Origin: Sclerotinia nivalis
Lineage: Eukaryota > Ascomycota > Leotiomycetes > Helotiales > Sclerotiniaceae
Length of the DNA stretch: 64,000 bases
NCBI GenBank assembly: GCA_029531795.1
Contig: JAPEIS010000009.1
Span: 806,001-870,000 of the forward strand
Direction: 5' to 3'
Positions 23,505-35,095 of this stretch are shown piece by piece. Each line of letters begins with the position of its first letter. The first letter of the stretch is position 1. The translations under genes and the position numbers were made by a program. A model generated the notes under the pieces. That model made no database searches, was not told the DNA's origin, and saw only the letters and a list, made by a program, of their open reading frames with translations.

Positions 23505-24490
23505 AGTGAGCGAGTGAGGATTGATTTGAGGGGGTTTGAAAGGGAGAGGAGGGGGCTAGCAGTTGCTTGTGATTGATGTGATGTAGCTGCTTGGTAAGGC
23601 TGGCGTGGTGGAGCGTATTTAGCTTGCGGAGCATAGCTGGCTTTCGAGGTATAGCTGGTTTAGGGGTTTCAAAGAGAGAAGTGGTTGTTAAAGTACTGTA
23701 GTAAGGAATCAAGTAGTTGTAGAAAAGAATTAAATATTTTCATTAATTCTATTCTTGGAGGAAAACCTATAAGCGGTGCTGCGCTAATGGATGGCCGGTT
23801 TTCAATTTAAAGAGCTTCCGTCACAATGGAGAGCTTATGTAGGGGAATCTCCACAACAAGTTGCAAGCTCAATTCCAAAGCTCTGATTCGTCGAAGATGA
23901 ATAACCCTCAAACACCTTCAACAAAAGTCACGATAGCTTCAACAATTAATTACTCGATAATTAATTGTTCATAAATCTCAGATTTTTCATTTTAGAGTCT
24001 AATTTATCTATCTGTACCCTTTTGGAATTCTGATCTTTTTGATGTTCCTTATATTCGTCGAGTTCATCGATTATATAATAACCCTAACTATAAGTAATCC
24101 CGGCGGGATTTAACTTACTGAGGAGGTAAATGAGGAGGTCATATGCGATTTCAGAGCCCCTTGTCCTTCGCGGTGTTTGCCGAAATATCAATCAATCCAA
24201 AGAAGTTTAGATAATTATATCGGAAATAAAACGTTCGTCTGTTTGCTGATAGTGTTCAAGTTATTTGATACTAATAATCACAAAACTATTTAACAATGGA
24301 TATAGAAATAAGTTGTCAATTACAAACTTATCTTTCAGAAGTATCCCATAATATATATCATACAATATCGATTGACGACATTTTGTTTGGAAATCCAAAG
24401 ATGAAAAAGATCTTTATAATACTAGTTTCTAGATTATTTGGATACTGTTTGAAGATACCTTCCAGAAAAGTCAAGAACCAACAATGACCG
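23505..24490. other. Spacer between FunK1 and Gypsy fragment
   Basis: About 1 kb without a recognised gene. The frame at 24296-24487 has no domain similarity I know. The Gypsy homology starts abruptly at about 24491, so the left junction of that fragment lies here. Confidence 0.4.
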
Positions 24491-26254
24491 CTTGGTGGTG
24501 CCGGACGCCGACAACTTACGAACCTACTTGATTCGCGAAGCCCACGATTCCATTTCCACTGCTCACCCTGGTACGAGCAAGACCTACCTTTTATTATCTC
24601 AACAATACTACTGGCCTAAGATGCACGATACTATAGCCAGATATATACGCAATTGCCACTCCTGCAAACGCAGCGCCGTTCCCCACGACCGTACTCCTGT
24701 GTTACGAGGGTATCCGTCTAGATCACGTGGAAGTGCTCTAGGTTCTCGAGGTAGGTTTATAACTAGGCGTCAAGCAGGGACTTAAAGTAATGACAATGAT
24801 GGTATGATATTCGTAACTAATAGTAGAGTATACTAAATGATTGATCTTGAGCACGAAGCTCTATACAAAGGAAATCCATCTTGATTATATAGACCTTCGT
24901 GTTCTGGCTACTCAGTAGGATCAATATGGCTCAGTACTGAGTTCACTGATCCTCACTGAGCCAGTCACGTGATACCGGTAGCACGTGAGAGTTTTCCTGT
25001 TACCCGGCGTAACATCCTGGTCTATTACACCCACTTCCGATTCCTGATCGAGCATGGCAACATGTCACTCTGGACTACTGCAGCTTCAATAAGGATAAAT
25101 ATAGATACGACAATGTCCTAGTCATTATCGATCGATTAACAAAGCAAGCAATCTCTATTCCTTGCCACAATTCGATTGATGCTCGAGCCCAAGCCAAACT
25201 TTACCTCTACCACGTATACAGATATTATGGTCCCCCCGAAACTATAGTATCTGATCGCGGACCCCAATTCATATCCCAATTTTGGAAAGAATTCTGTCAA
25301 ATACTAGGAACTGACCTCAAGTATTCAACTGCACACCATCCTCAAACAGGTGGCCAGACTGAGATATATAATCAATATCTTCAGCAACGCTTGAGGCCGT
25401 TCATTAGTTATTACCAAGATGATTGTTCCGAATTCCTACCTATGATGGATTACGCGCAACTCACTCTTCCACATGATTCCTTAGGAGGACTCACACCCTA
25501 CGAAACCCTATACGGGCATGCACCGCAACGTACATGGGAGTGGAAGGAAGATGCTAGTAAGCCAACTGACGATGTGAATGTGCGCGATGCCCGTATATAC
25601 GCGGAACGCAACAAGCTTGCCCTCGCCCGAGCGAAGGAAGGCTTATTGCGTGCCCAAAACAAGATTTCAAAATCCGTAAACGCCCATCGACGTGAAGTCG
25701 ATTTCGATATCGAAGACTACGTATGGCTCAATGTAAAGAACTACCCTACCCAGAGACCATCAAAGAAATTGGACTTCCCTATTCAAGGAAGATTCAAGAT
25801 CATTGGCCGTGTTGGTAGCTCTTTCAAGATCAAACTTCCGACTACGATGAAAATCCACCCTGTTTTCCCTCCAGATCGATTGCGCAAGGCATACGACGAC
25901 CCTCTTCCTGGCCAAATACTCGAACCACCACCACCTATTAATATCACTGGTGATTCGGAGTGGGAAGTGGAGAAGATCCTAGCAGTAAAGAAAGCACGAA
26001 AGACCTTATTATATAGGGTTTCGTGGCTTAATAGCGATACCGACCTCACCTGGTACCCTGCCTCTGATCTTAAAACGTCACCACACCTATTGCGCGATTT
26101 CCATCTGGCCAATCCAACGCAGCCTGGTCCCCCTAGTCGATTACTCGATTGGATAAAGCTCTACGAGAGCGGAGAGGATAATTATGATTACATGGATGAC
26201 GATTCCTGTATGAAAACGAAGGAGAGAGAGTTATTCTTCAACTCAGCAGACTAA
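24491..26254 (+). mobile_element. Ty3/Gypsy (chromovirus-type) integrase fragment
   Basis: Only the 3' part of pol remains. The H2C2 zinc-binding domain (HDSISTAHPG, then CHSCKRS) is at 24530-24680. The integrase core holds [22 protein letters not shown] and [10 protein letters not shown], which show the D, D and E residues (about 25065-25380). The C-terminus includes a chromodomain ([20 protein letters not shown], about 25955-26090). The frame is interrupted only by the solo LTR at 24701-25014. With that insert excluded, the reading frame passes straight through. Protease and reverse transcriptase are missing, so the copy is 5'-truncated. The stop is at 26252-26254, and the 3' noncoding region and polypurine tract follow. 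Confidence 0.9.
24701..25014 (+). repeat. Solo LTR with 5-bp target duplication (TCCTG)
   Basis: A 314-bp block starting TGTTACGAGG and ending CGGCGTAACA is flanked on both sides by TCCTG (24696-24700 and 25015-25019). Its ends form a TGTTACG/CGTAACA inverted repeat. It lies inside the Gypsy integrase frame. No internal retrotransposon sequence remains, so it arose by LTR-LTR recombination. It is the best-defined copy of the family also seen at 14563 and 30872, and all three have the same orientation. Confidence 0.92.
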
Positions 26255-26521
26255 ACGTCATAATTTGTAAGGTTGCATGCGCATACGATCACGAGAGTAC
26301 CTAAAACCCATACAAATTCGAAAGAATTTGATCGCGTGTACACAAAGGCCCGAGCTCTAGAGACGGATGAGCTGCACCTATACAGTAATACGAAGGCAGC
26401 ATATTCAAAAATCATGCCTATTATCACTTCAAATTAATACGAAAAGAAAGGGCTTAACCCTAGTCTTCCATTGCTGAAATTCTCTCCTTTCGAAAGGTTC
26501 CCAAAAAATCGATTTGGTCAA

Positions 26522-26551
26522 TTTGGTCAATTTCCGATATAATTGACCAAA
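26522..26551. repeat. 11-bp inverted repeat (hairpin)
   Basis: TTTGGTCAATT and AATTGACCAAA pair across an 8-nt loop in the Gypsy 3' noncoding region. The same TTTGGTCAATTTGG words occur near 13808 in the 3' UTR of LINE A. The role is unknown. Confidence 0.7.
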
Positions 26552-26663
26552 TCAACCAAGAACAACTAATCCAATTGACCTAGGGCTTGTAAACCTATTA
26601 AACTCTGTTTTCCGATGATTCTAAATGGAATAAAGGAATTAAAAGCTCGAGGGCGAGCTTTCC

Positions 26664-26703
26664 TGAAGGGGGGGGTAGTGTCACGGATCTCGTATAAGGA
26701 CGA
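26664..26703 (+). repeat. Polypurine tract and start of a Gypsy 3' LTR
   Basis: A GAAGGGGGGGG run (about 26665-26675) followed by TAG and TGTCACGGATC has the layout of a Ty3/Gypsy polypurine tract next to its 3' LTR. The LTR starts with TG at 26679. The rest of it cannot be followed because LINE-B sequence begins within the next tens of bases, so only the LTR start is kept. Confidence 0.55.
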
Positions 26704-28990
26704 TCACGTGATTCCAATTCCTAGCGGTAAGCTGGTTGTCTGTGCATATCCTGCCAGATTGATTACTGACTTGGCCCTGATTCGTAAAGGGTGGTAGGGG
26801 TCAAGTTTGGCCGCCCTTGCCGCATATGCTTGTGAAGCGCGGTTTAGCTCGATCTCGGAGGGCCTTAGTTTGGATTCTTCGTGGAGTATGGCTGTGTTCG
26901 TTGTTTTGAACACTGGGAGTGTGGCTCTAGCGCAGGTGAGGACCACTTTGTTTAGTAGGTTCAGATGGGTTTCTATCTGGTTCGAGATCTGGTGATTCGA
27001 GGTGGAGGATCTTGGTCTGGAGCGTCCTGGCCACCACGTCTCCGATGCGAAGTAACACTTCTTCAGCGCGCAGGCCATGGCTACTCGTCTGGTGAGGTGA
27101 GGGGGGATTCCCCGACAGGTGTTTCTGAGTGATCGTAGTGCGTTTGCAACCTTAAGGGCCTTTGCAGTGAGGATTCGGACGTGTGGTTTGAAGCTTAGCC
27201 TTCTGTCGAAGTAGACTCCTAGCCAGCGGAGGGGGCCGGGTTTCTCTTCGATCTGGAGACCGTTCGTTTGTATCGCTGGGGTCTCATCCAATGGGGGTAT
27301 TCCCTCTGTAAAAGTGGATGAGTTCAGATTTTTTGTGGTCGAAAGTGATTCCTTCCGAAGTTCCCCAATCGAGGGCCTCTTGCATGCTGGCTTGTAGTGT
27401 GTTACAGTTGTCCTGTAAGCTATCGGATGAGGCGAGTAGTGCTATATCGTCCGCGTATCCGAATCTTTTCGAAGGGTTACCCATCCAGAAGATGGGGGCG
27501 ATGTAGAGCATGAAAAGGATCGGAGAGATGGGGGGATCCTTGAGGCAAGCCGCAATAGAGCTCGGTTCTGGGGCCGATTTCGCCATCTAGACGTATTTGA
27601 ATAGATCGGCCCGTGGCGAAGGACTGTATCCATTTGACGAGGTTGTGTGGCCAGCCTTGTTCTCGGAGGCGGTTGATCAATCGGCCAGGGAGGACTGTGT
27701 CGAAGGCCCCTTTAACATCCATGGTGAGTAGAGATGTTTTCAGGCCTTTCCTCAGCCCGGTTTCGATATCGTGGGTTACGCAGGTTGTGAGGTCTATGGA
27801 GGAGCGGAGTGGGAGAGCCCCGAATTGTTGGCTTGCTAGCACTTTGAATTTCAGGGCGAGCCACGACATCCTCTTCGCGATGAGCCTTTCTAGGCCTTTT
27901 CCAAGAACCGAGAGCAAAGCGATGGGGCGGTAGGATCTCGGGTTCGTGTGGTCAGCCTTGTTGGGTTTCGGGATGATTGCGATTGTGGCGAATCGGAAGC
28001 ACTCTGGGTGATGGCCTAGCTCGAGGCATCTCTGAAAGAGCAGGAGGACTGAGTCTTTGATCTGTGGCCATGCGGCTTGTAGGATCTTGGTGGGGATCTC
28101 GTCTGCGCCTGGGGCTGTGTTCCCTGCTTTCAGGATGGCCGATTCGAGCTCGAGCATGTCAATGTTCGGGAAGGGAATCGTGCGGGATGGGGAGGTTGGT
28201 AGTTCGAATGGGATATCGTCGGCTTCAGCTGAGTTCGTCAATAGGCTTTTGACAAAGACTTGTCGTTTCTCTTCAGTGGAGTTCGCTGGGGCGGGATTTG
28301 TAGGGTCTACTAGGGGAGGGGATCGATAGATGCCTGTTGATTGATGCCATTTGGCCATTCGGAAAGCCTCGTTTATTTCCTTCGTTTTGTCTATCATTGA
28401 GGAGTAGAAGGTTCTCTTCGCCGCCCTGATGATCTTACGGCAGCGCTTCTTGGCTTCGTTTGTTCTGAGGTTTCTGTGTATCCGTGCTGCGTGAGAGCAC
28501 TCCTCGTTCCACCATGGCTGTCGGAGCGGCCCATTTGAGGTCCTTTTTGCTGATCCGCTATAAGCCTTTTCAAGGGAGTCCGTGAGTTTTAGAGCAAAGG
28601 CATCTAGATCAGAGGCAGTTGTAACTGTTTGGCGGGGGATGACTAGGTTATCCAGGGTCGTCGAGAGTAGCTCTGTGAAGAGTTTTGCATCTAGTGTATC
28701 TGGTTTCAGCTTTGGGGTTGGTTTTAAATCTTGACAGTTCCAGTATAGATAGGTTTTTAGTGTTTTGTGATCGGAAGTACAGTCTAGATGTTCAGCCAGG
28801 GCGGAGGTTGCTGTGTGAGGGCCAGATAGGAAAGCTAAGTCGAGGACATTCCCCTGGGAGTGTGTGGGGGTCCCGATTGGTGAAATGAGTCGAAGTCTTT
28901 GTGAGTGGGTCCAGTCTATGAAGGGTTCTGCGAGCGGGGAAGTTGCTAAGCATAAAGGGTTCCAATCAGGATACCGGTAGGTTTTGTTTT
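26704..28990 (-). mobile_element. LINE family B, copy 1: truncated, little-decayed non-LTR retrotransposon
   Basis: Read on the minus strand, the sequence starts within the endonuclease (DWNPLCL, then SPIGTPTHSQGNVLDLAF and SDHKTLK). It passes to reverse transcriptase (LPQGSP, then YADDIALL) and ends after the thumb/connection region (WLGVYFDRRLSFKPHV, about 26760). RNase H is missing, so both ends are truncated. There are no RIP-type stops. Two frame changes occur, both in C-runs: just after the LPQGS codons near 27530, and near 27293. The copy at 61047-64000 is a decayed relative. The GC content is visibly higher than the surroundings, consistent with a young insertion. Its 5' end abuts the PAQR gene. 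Confidence 0.88.
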
Positions 28991-29038
28991 GTATATCATA
29001 AACTACGAAAACACATATAGTACAATTAACACAACACA

Positions 29039-30147
29039 GATCAGCCTCAAACTCACTCCTCAAATCTCTTTATAGTTTAGGCTATATAAATAACGAAACG
29101 AGTAAGTAATCTCATCTCATATATAAAGAACAACTAACAGAAAATTCTCCATTAGTCAATATATATTCCCACCTCTTCGGTTCTATTCTCTTTGCTACAC
29201 TCCCCTTTATACTCTATCGACAAATAGCTCCTCGCTATGCTACCGCCACACTAGCAGATATAATAGTATTTTCCATCTTTTTCTTCGGGGTAGCAATATG
29301 TTTTTTCCTCTCGGCTATGTATGTAATCTTGATATGTTCTCCTGAAACTCATCCTCCCAATTAACACCACCATCCAAAAGTTTTCACATACTCGCAAACC
29401 ACAGCAAAAGAATAAACGCCCTAGGAAATCAACTCGACTATCTCGGTATCGTAATCCTAATATGGGGCTCCACAATCCCCACCGTCTACTACGGATTCTA
29501 CTGCGATTATTCGATTCAAAAAACATATTGGAGTATGGTAAATGCCCTTTTGCCCCTTCCCCACAAAAAAGCCCCCAAGAAAGAATCTTTAAAATTAATA
29601 CAAAACAACAAAAAGATATCTATTTTCGCAACCGCCTGCGCAATCACAACACTTCATCCCAAATTCCGTAATCCGGCCCTGAGACCCTATAGGGCGGCTA
29701 TGTATAGTTGTTTAGGACTTTCTTCAGTGATATTTGTTGTGCATGGGCTTCTTTTGTATGGGTACGAAATTCAGAGATGTAGAATGAGTTTGGATTGGAT
29801 GGGGGCCATGGCGGGGTTGAATCTGTTCGGCGCGGTTACTTATGCGATTCGGGTGAGTGGTTTTTGTTTCTATTTACTTTTTTCCTGCTCTTTTTCTTAT
29901 TTCTTGGGAAGGTATATCCCACAATTCTATTACTACATCATCATATCAAAACCAAAAACCAATATCCCAATCTAACCAAACCGAACACCTACAGATCCCC
30001 GAAAAATGGTTCCCGCGACGCCACGATATCGTGGGTTCCAGTCATCAAATTCTTCATTTCATGGTTATTTTCGCGGGGTTGGCTCATATGGCTGGGCTAT
30101 TGAGAGCTTTTGATCATATACATTCTGCGGAGTTTCGTTGCGCTTGA
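29039..30147 (+). pseudogene. 5'-truncated PAQR family receptor (adiponectin receptor/Izh/hemolysin III-like)
   Basis: Five exon pieces splice in phase: about 29039-29101, 29156-29318, 29381-29537, 29616-29852 and 29995-30147. They encode most of a seven-helix PAQR core. The pieces include SLGYINNETINIYSHLFG, ANHSKRINALGNQLDYLGI with MWGSTIPTVYYGFYCD, WMGAMAGLNLFGAVTYAI, and FPRRHDIVGSSHQILHFMVI with the metal-binding His residues of this family. PAQR proteins are membrane receptors or ceramidase-like enzymes linked in yeast to zinc and lipid homeostasis. Upstream of the first piece an in-frame TAA occurs, and the LINE-B copy ends about 50 bp away. The N-terminal exon and start are therefore missing. 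The remaining exons are undamaged, suggesting recent loss. Confidence 0.82.
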
Positions 30148-30871
30148 GTTTACAATATCCCCGAGGGGTTCTTTATGTTCTTCCATTCCATAGCTAAGCC
30201 AGTGAATTGTCAGCGTAGCCATCCTTTCCCACAGATGGTGTGGGAGGCATTGGGATTGGGAAGATGGGGAGTACACTTGAGGTGGGTAGATACGAGACCT
30301 CAGATAAGACTAGGGTGGAGTTAGAACGATACATTCTGCATGTATTGGGATAGCAGGGATGCAGCTGAAGCCAAGACAGAGTAATGATAGATATGAGGAG
30401 AATGTGATGAATGCGGTGGAGGATGAAGTGAGGCGGATTAAGTTGTAGTACTATGAGATGAGAAGAGCATACACTGGTTGCCTCGTTCCACAAGCTTCCT
30501 TGTATTTTGTGCTCTGTTCTGATAGCAGATGGAGGTAGATGTGAGAAGTGTCGTAATAAAATATGCGAAGATTGAATAGTTAAATCTTTTAGAAAATGTA
30601 AATTCAAAATAGTATTCTTAAGATGTGATTTGATCTATTCAATTTCGATATATACATCTGTCACGGAATATAACATCACGTGATGTCATATTATTTGTTA
30701 TATTACCATATCACCATAATGACCAATTATCACGAACTTTCCTTTCAGCCTACAGACTCATCTAGACTCTGTCGATCCTATTGCTCTATATGAATATTCC
30801 CTTTAGTCCATTCAGTATTAGTATCGCCATCGGCTAGATAATCACCTGTATAATCTATATATACAATGCCC
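30148..30871. other. Spacer downstream of PAQR remnant
   Basis: No gene recognised. A TGTCACGGAATATAACATCA block at 30659 resembles the start of the Gypsy LTR at 26679 and may be a second LTR trace. Its end could not be found. Confidence 0.35.
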
Positions 30872-31102
30872 TGTTACGAGGGTAGCCGTCTAGATCACGT
30901 GAAAGTGTTCTAGGCTCTCGAGGTAGATTTATAACTAGGCGTCAAGCAGGGACTTAAGTAACAACGATAATGATATGCTATTCGTAACTAATAGTAGAGT
31001 ATACTAAGTGATTGATTTTGAGCACGAAGCTCTACAGTAAAGAAATCCATTCCGATTATATAGATCTTCGTGTTCTGGCTCTATATGTTGCCCGATGTAA
31101 CA
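30872..31102 (+). repeat. LTR-like repeat, copy 3 (shorter)
   Basis: The block starts TGTTACGAGGGTAGCCGTC, ends GATGTAACA and spans 231 bp. It shares the conserved 5' two thirds with the copies at 14563 and 24701 but lacks most of their variable 3' part. No flanking duplication is visible (TGCCC against CAACG). Confidence 0.75.
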
Positions 31103-31787
31103 CAACGTGCATTCCCTGTTGAGCTGAATGCTGGAGATGAGTAAGAAGTATGGGTACAAGGGCATAACTCCATATCGTCGTGCTAGATCGGGTCGTCCTG
31201 TATCTGAGCAGCCAAAGCTTTAAGATCACACCACCCATCAATAATTTCAGCTTTAGATCTATCTTTTATACTTAGTAGTCAATGCACTGATAATGATATG
31301 AGTGATATTGCTATCATCCATTTAAATCAAATAATAGAGGTCACTCCGTTCGCCAGTTTTCAAATCAGTGATGCGGACTTGTCCAAGAATGGCGCAAAGT
31401 AAAACTGCTCCAGACCTCGAATTGCAAGGAATCTCATAGCGGCTACAACATATCAGATCTCGTCTTATCAAGAACCTTCTTCCAAGCTTGATCCACTTTG
31501 GAAAGCGTTCATTTGCCAAATGAAAGACTGACGTAATATAAAGTGGAGAATATTGGCGAAACTCACCTAACCCAGCCCGTGTTGGACCATAACCCCACTA
31601 TTGATAGCATCCCATTATGGTTGTGCATATTTCAGCTTGTGGATGATTATTCTACTAGGCGGCTACCTAGGCTTGGATTTGTTCTGGTATGCTTATTTAT
31701 CCTGGACTATAGGAAGGTTTTGTTCCAGACCAGAGTTCTGTACTGGGATAGTGCTTTTGGGTATTATAACCATATTTAAGGAAAAGG
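31103..31787. other. Spacer before LINE A copy 2
   Basis: No gene I can support. A 65-codon minus-strand frame (31322-31519) has no recognised motif. Confidence 0.4.
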
Positions 31788-34080
31788 GATTGATTGATTG
31801 ATTGATTAAATTAACGTCTACACTGAGTCTAAGACTATCTAAGACGGCTAGAGGCTCTTACGAACCTCTAACAGATAACATAATGAAGGTAAGCTGGCTT
31901 ATAGGCCTGGCTAAGTACATGATTTAAATGATTGAGGTAAACTCAATCTTTTGAGTTGAATGAGGGAAGTGAAAACTAATCCTGAGGAATAATCCCGCCC
32001 TACAAACGCTAAAGCATACTATAGAGATAACAAAAGAAATAATATTTATTTAAAATTGTAGAAGGATTTACACCCTTCTTTCAATTTCATCATTCGTCTC
32101 TTCCCCTGCTCCTTTTGCTCCTTCTGCTTCTCTTGCTTCTACCTCTCCTCCTTCTCCTTGTGTTCGTTTGAGATACCATGATCTAGTAGCTATTCTTGTT
32201 GTATCGATGAACTCGAGGGTTTTGATTGTTCCTGCTTTGGTATGAAGTAGGTATTTCATAGTGAGTCTGGACGATGAGTTATTTTCTTTGAGTTTTCTTC
32301 TTGCTTTCTTATATAAAGGGCAGCTGAGTAATAAATGATCAGGAGTTTCTCTTTTTCCACATCTACATTTATCATTTGCCGAGATTCCAAAGCGTTGTAA
32401 ATATGATTTGAAGTATCCGTGACCAATCTTTAATTGGAAAAGGGCACTGATGATATTTCTTTTGATATTCCCTGGGATACCGATTTTTGAGCTGGTTTTC
32501 CAAGGGTAAGTTTTTGCATATGATGATGATGATTGTCGGGGGTTGTTTGTATTGAGAAGGATAATCCAATCTTCAGATTTCGTTCTTTTGATATCCATTC
32601 CTAATGAGGCAAAGCTAGTTTCGTTCGACGATGATCTTAGTCTTGTAGCTTCTTTTGCAAGGGCATCGGCTAGTTCGTTTCCTTCCACCGAAGTATGCCC
32701 AGGGACCCAATTGAGGGAGATCTCGGCTCCTTTCCTTATGAGAGTTTCTGTAGCCTTGATTGCTCTGATTTGGCATGTTTGACCAGGAGCATCCGAAGGT
32801 GTTTTCAATCGGTAAAGTCCGGCCTGATTATCAGAGTAGATCTTGAATTTCTGGCCTGATTGAGCTATGGAACTTGCGTATTCGATTGCTCTTGTAACTC
32901 CAAGAAGTTCACCATTATACACTAATTGATTTACATCAATATTGAGTGTTTCTTTGTGAAGAACTTGATCGCTGGCCGAAATAGCGACGATCCCGATTCC
33001 TACTCCTATCCCTTCCAAGGTTGACGAAGCATCTGTATATATAACGATGGTGTTTTTGCTTCTATATTTGAAAGCTAGATTGTGTATGATTGCAGCATCT
33101 TCCTTGGGTAGTTTGCTGATATTGATTTTGTATGGAATATCCCTTTTCCAAGGGGGGAAGTGGAAGTGATCAATTTTTTCTAAAACGAGGGAATCGTATT
33201 CTTCTCTGATTGAATTATTGATTCTTTCGAGTTGAGTGGGTTTTGGATACTTTCTTTGTGGAGTAGAAATCGCATCCTGATTCTCCTTTTCAGCAACCAG
33301 CTTCGATATAATTTGATTGATTGGATGTGATCGGGAGATTTTTAATAATCTGAAAGCATATTGCTTTATTCCAGCATTTAATCTGACTTCTGGAGGGCAA
33401 AGGGCTGCTTCTACTTCCATTGGTTTGATAGGTGAGGTTTTGAAGACCCCTAGAATCTTGCGAAGAGCTAGGTTCTGAATTGATTGAAGAGTTTTCTTGA
33501 ATTGAATTTGACCTTTCCACCAAATGATAGAACCGTAATCGGCTATACTGGTCACGCAAGCCATATATAATTGTCTCATGGCTTTGGGACTAAGTCCTTT
33601 CTCAGTATTAGCTAGCCTAGCCATTCGATAGAACGAGGCTTTGGCTTGAGTAGCTCTGATTGTAACGTGTTGCTTGAAGCTAAGGCCAGGATCGAACTAT
33701 ACACCCAACCATCTGATTAGTGTCGAAGGTTGAACAATCTCGAGATTGGGTAGCTTGATCGAAGCGTCTTTTGTGTATTTGGATGTGGAGAAATGCATTA
33801 GCTCTGTTTTTGCTAAATCGAATTGGATGGCGTTTTTCTCACCAAGAGTATAGATGTTTGTAGCTGCTTTTTCGAGAGTGAGAATATTCTTTTTCCAGCT
33901 GGTAGAGTGAGTGATCAAGGCTATATCATCAATATATGAAAGAAATCCAACTGAGTTCGATTGAAAGAGATCTCGAATATAGATTAAGAAGAGGATTGGT
34001 GATATAGGGCTTCCTTGGGGGATTCCAGTATTGATTGGTTTGAACGACTCTGTTTGAGCATCGAATGCGAATTAGATATT
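31788..34080 (-). mobile_element. LINE family A, copy 2: 5'-truncated non-LTR retrotransposon
   Basis: On the minus strand the copy opens inside reverse transcriptase (NTGIPQGSPISPILFLIYIR near 34010). The YIDDIAL motif follows at 33937-33920. An open frame (33624-32068) then covers the thumb, RNase H and a zf-RVT-like tail. RNase H shows the acidic set (YTDASS, NGELLG, YSDNQAG, NELADAL) and WVPGHTSVEGNE, so this domain is intact, unlike copy 1. The tail has CRCGKRETPDHLLLSCP. A stop interrupts the region near 33700. The 3' UTR ends in GATT units at 31788-31806. The 5' junction at about 34080 is a typical incomplete reverse transcription end. Confidence 0.9.
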
Positions 34081-35095
34081 AGACATACTTCGCATCTCCT
34101 TATCATTTCCATCTACTTCTCATCATACACCACATACATATCATTCATATATACATCAAGTATTACGCATTCTCTTGTATTATATCTTTATCCATCCAAT
34201 TCACCCTTCCCAATACTCAACGTCTTTCACCCTATATTCACCCTGAATTCGCTCCCTTCCTACAATTCACTCCTCACATCCCATCCCAACCCCGCTTCAC
34301 TCAATTCCTCAAACCTTTTATTGTACATGTACTCCAAGATATCAAGTCTGGAGATTCTAAACATCTCTCTCAAATGAATATATATACCTTTAGTATATAA
34401 ATCAGAAGGTAATCCACAATTGCAACTGAGTAGCTTGACCTATTCTCTCATCTCATATTCAAATTCATTTTTTTATTTAAATATTTGATCACTAACTATT
34501 ATTCACTCTCATCCAATCCACCCAATCCCCAATCCCCAACCCCACCACCTCCTCAAAACCCCCAAGTCCCCCCCCCATTTATTACATATCCATCTACTTC
34601 AATATATCAAGTCCATAAACTACTTATAAGTTATAAGCCTTTATATCCCGCAATCCTTTCCACGCCATATCCCACGACCTTGCCCAAACCCACTGGTTGA
34701 TCATTTACATTCACATTCATATTACTGTACAGATAATCATACAACAGCACGATAAGAGAAAACATACTACATGTAAAGCACTAGCAACAATGTTAACTTG
34801 ACACTAGGTACACGAGTAATAGATAACTTAAAAGTCAATGTAAAATATATGGTTATTCATCGCTAGTTTCGCTTTGTGGCGGTGTCCTCCTATTCCCTGT
34901 GTATTTCCCAATTGATGTTAGCTAAGATATTATATATACGCCTTTCGCTTAGCAAGACGCAAAATCAACGGATTTCCCCGAGCAACATAAACACCCCCAA
35001 CCATCCTTAGCAAACCACCCATCGTGTGAGCAAGATTCCCGCGCACAAACATTTAACTCCGTATCCGATCCCATACCCGTACTTCATTCAGCCCA
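34081..35095. other. Pyrimidine-rich spacer
   Basis: About 1 kb of CT- and AT-rich DNA with no supported gene. The Pro/Ser/Tyr-rich frames here reflect composition. It marks the border between the repeat-rich left part and the gene-rich middle. Confidence 0.5.

Noticed and set aside
24296..24487. 63-codon frame just before the Gypsy fragment
   Set aside because: It ends where Gypsy homology begins and does not resemble Gypsy RT or RNase H, so it is probably chance.
31322..31519. 65-codon minus-strand frame with ILGQVRITDLKTGERSDLYY
   Set aside because: Looks slightly protein-like, but no family could be named and there is no exon context.
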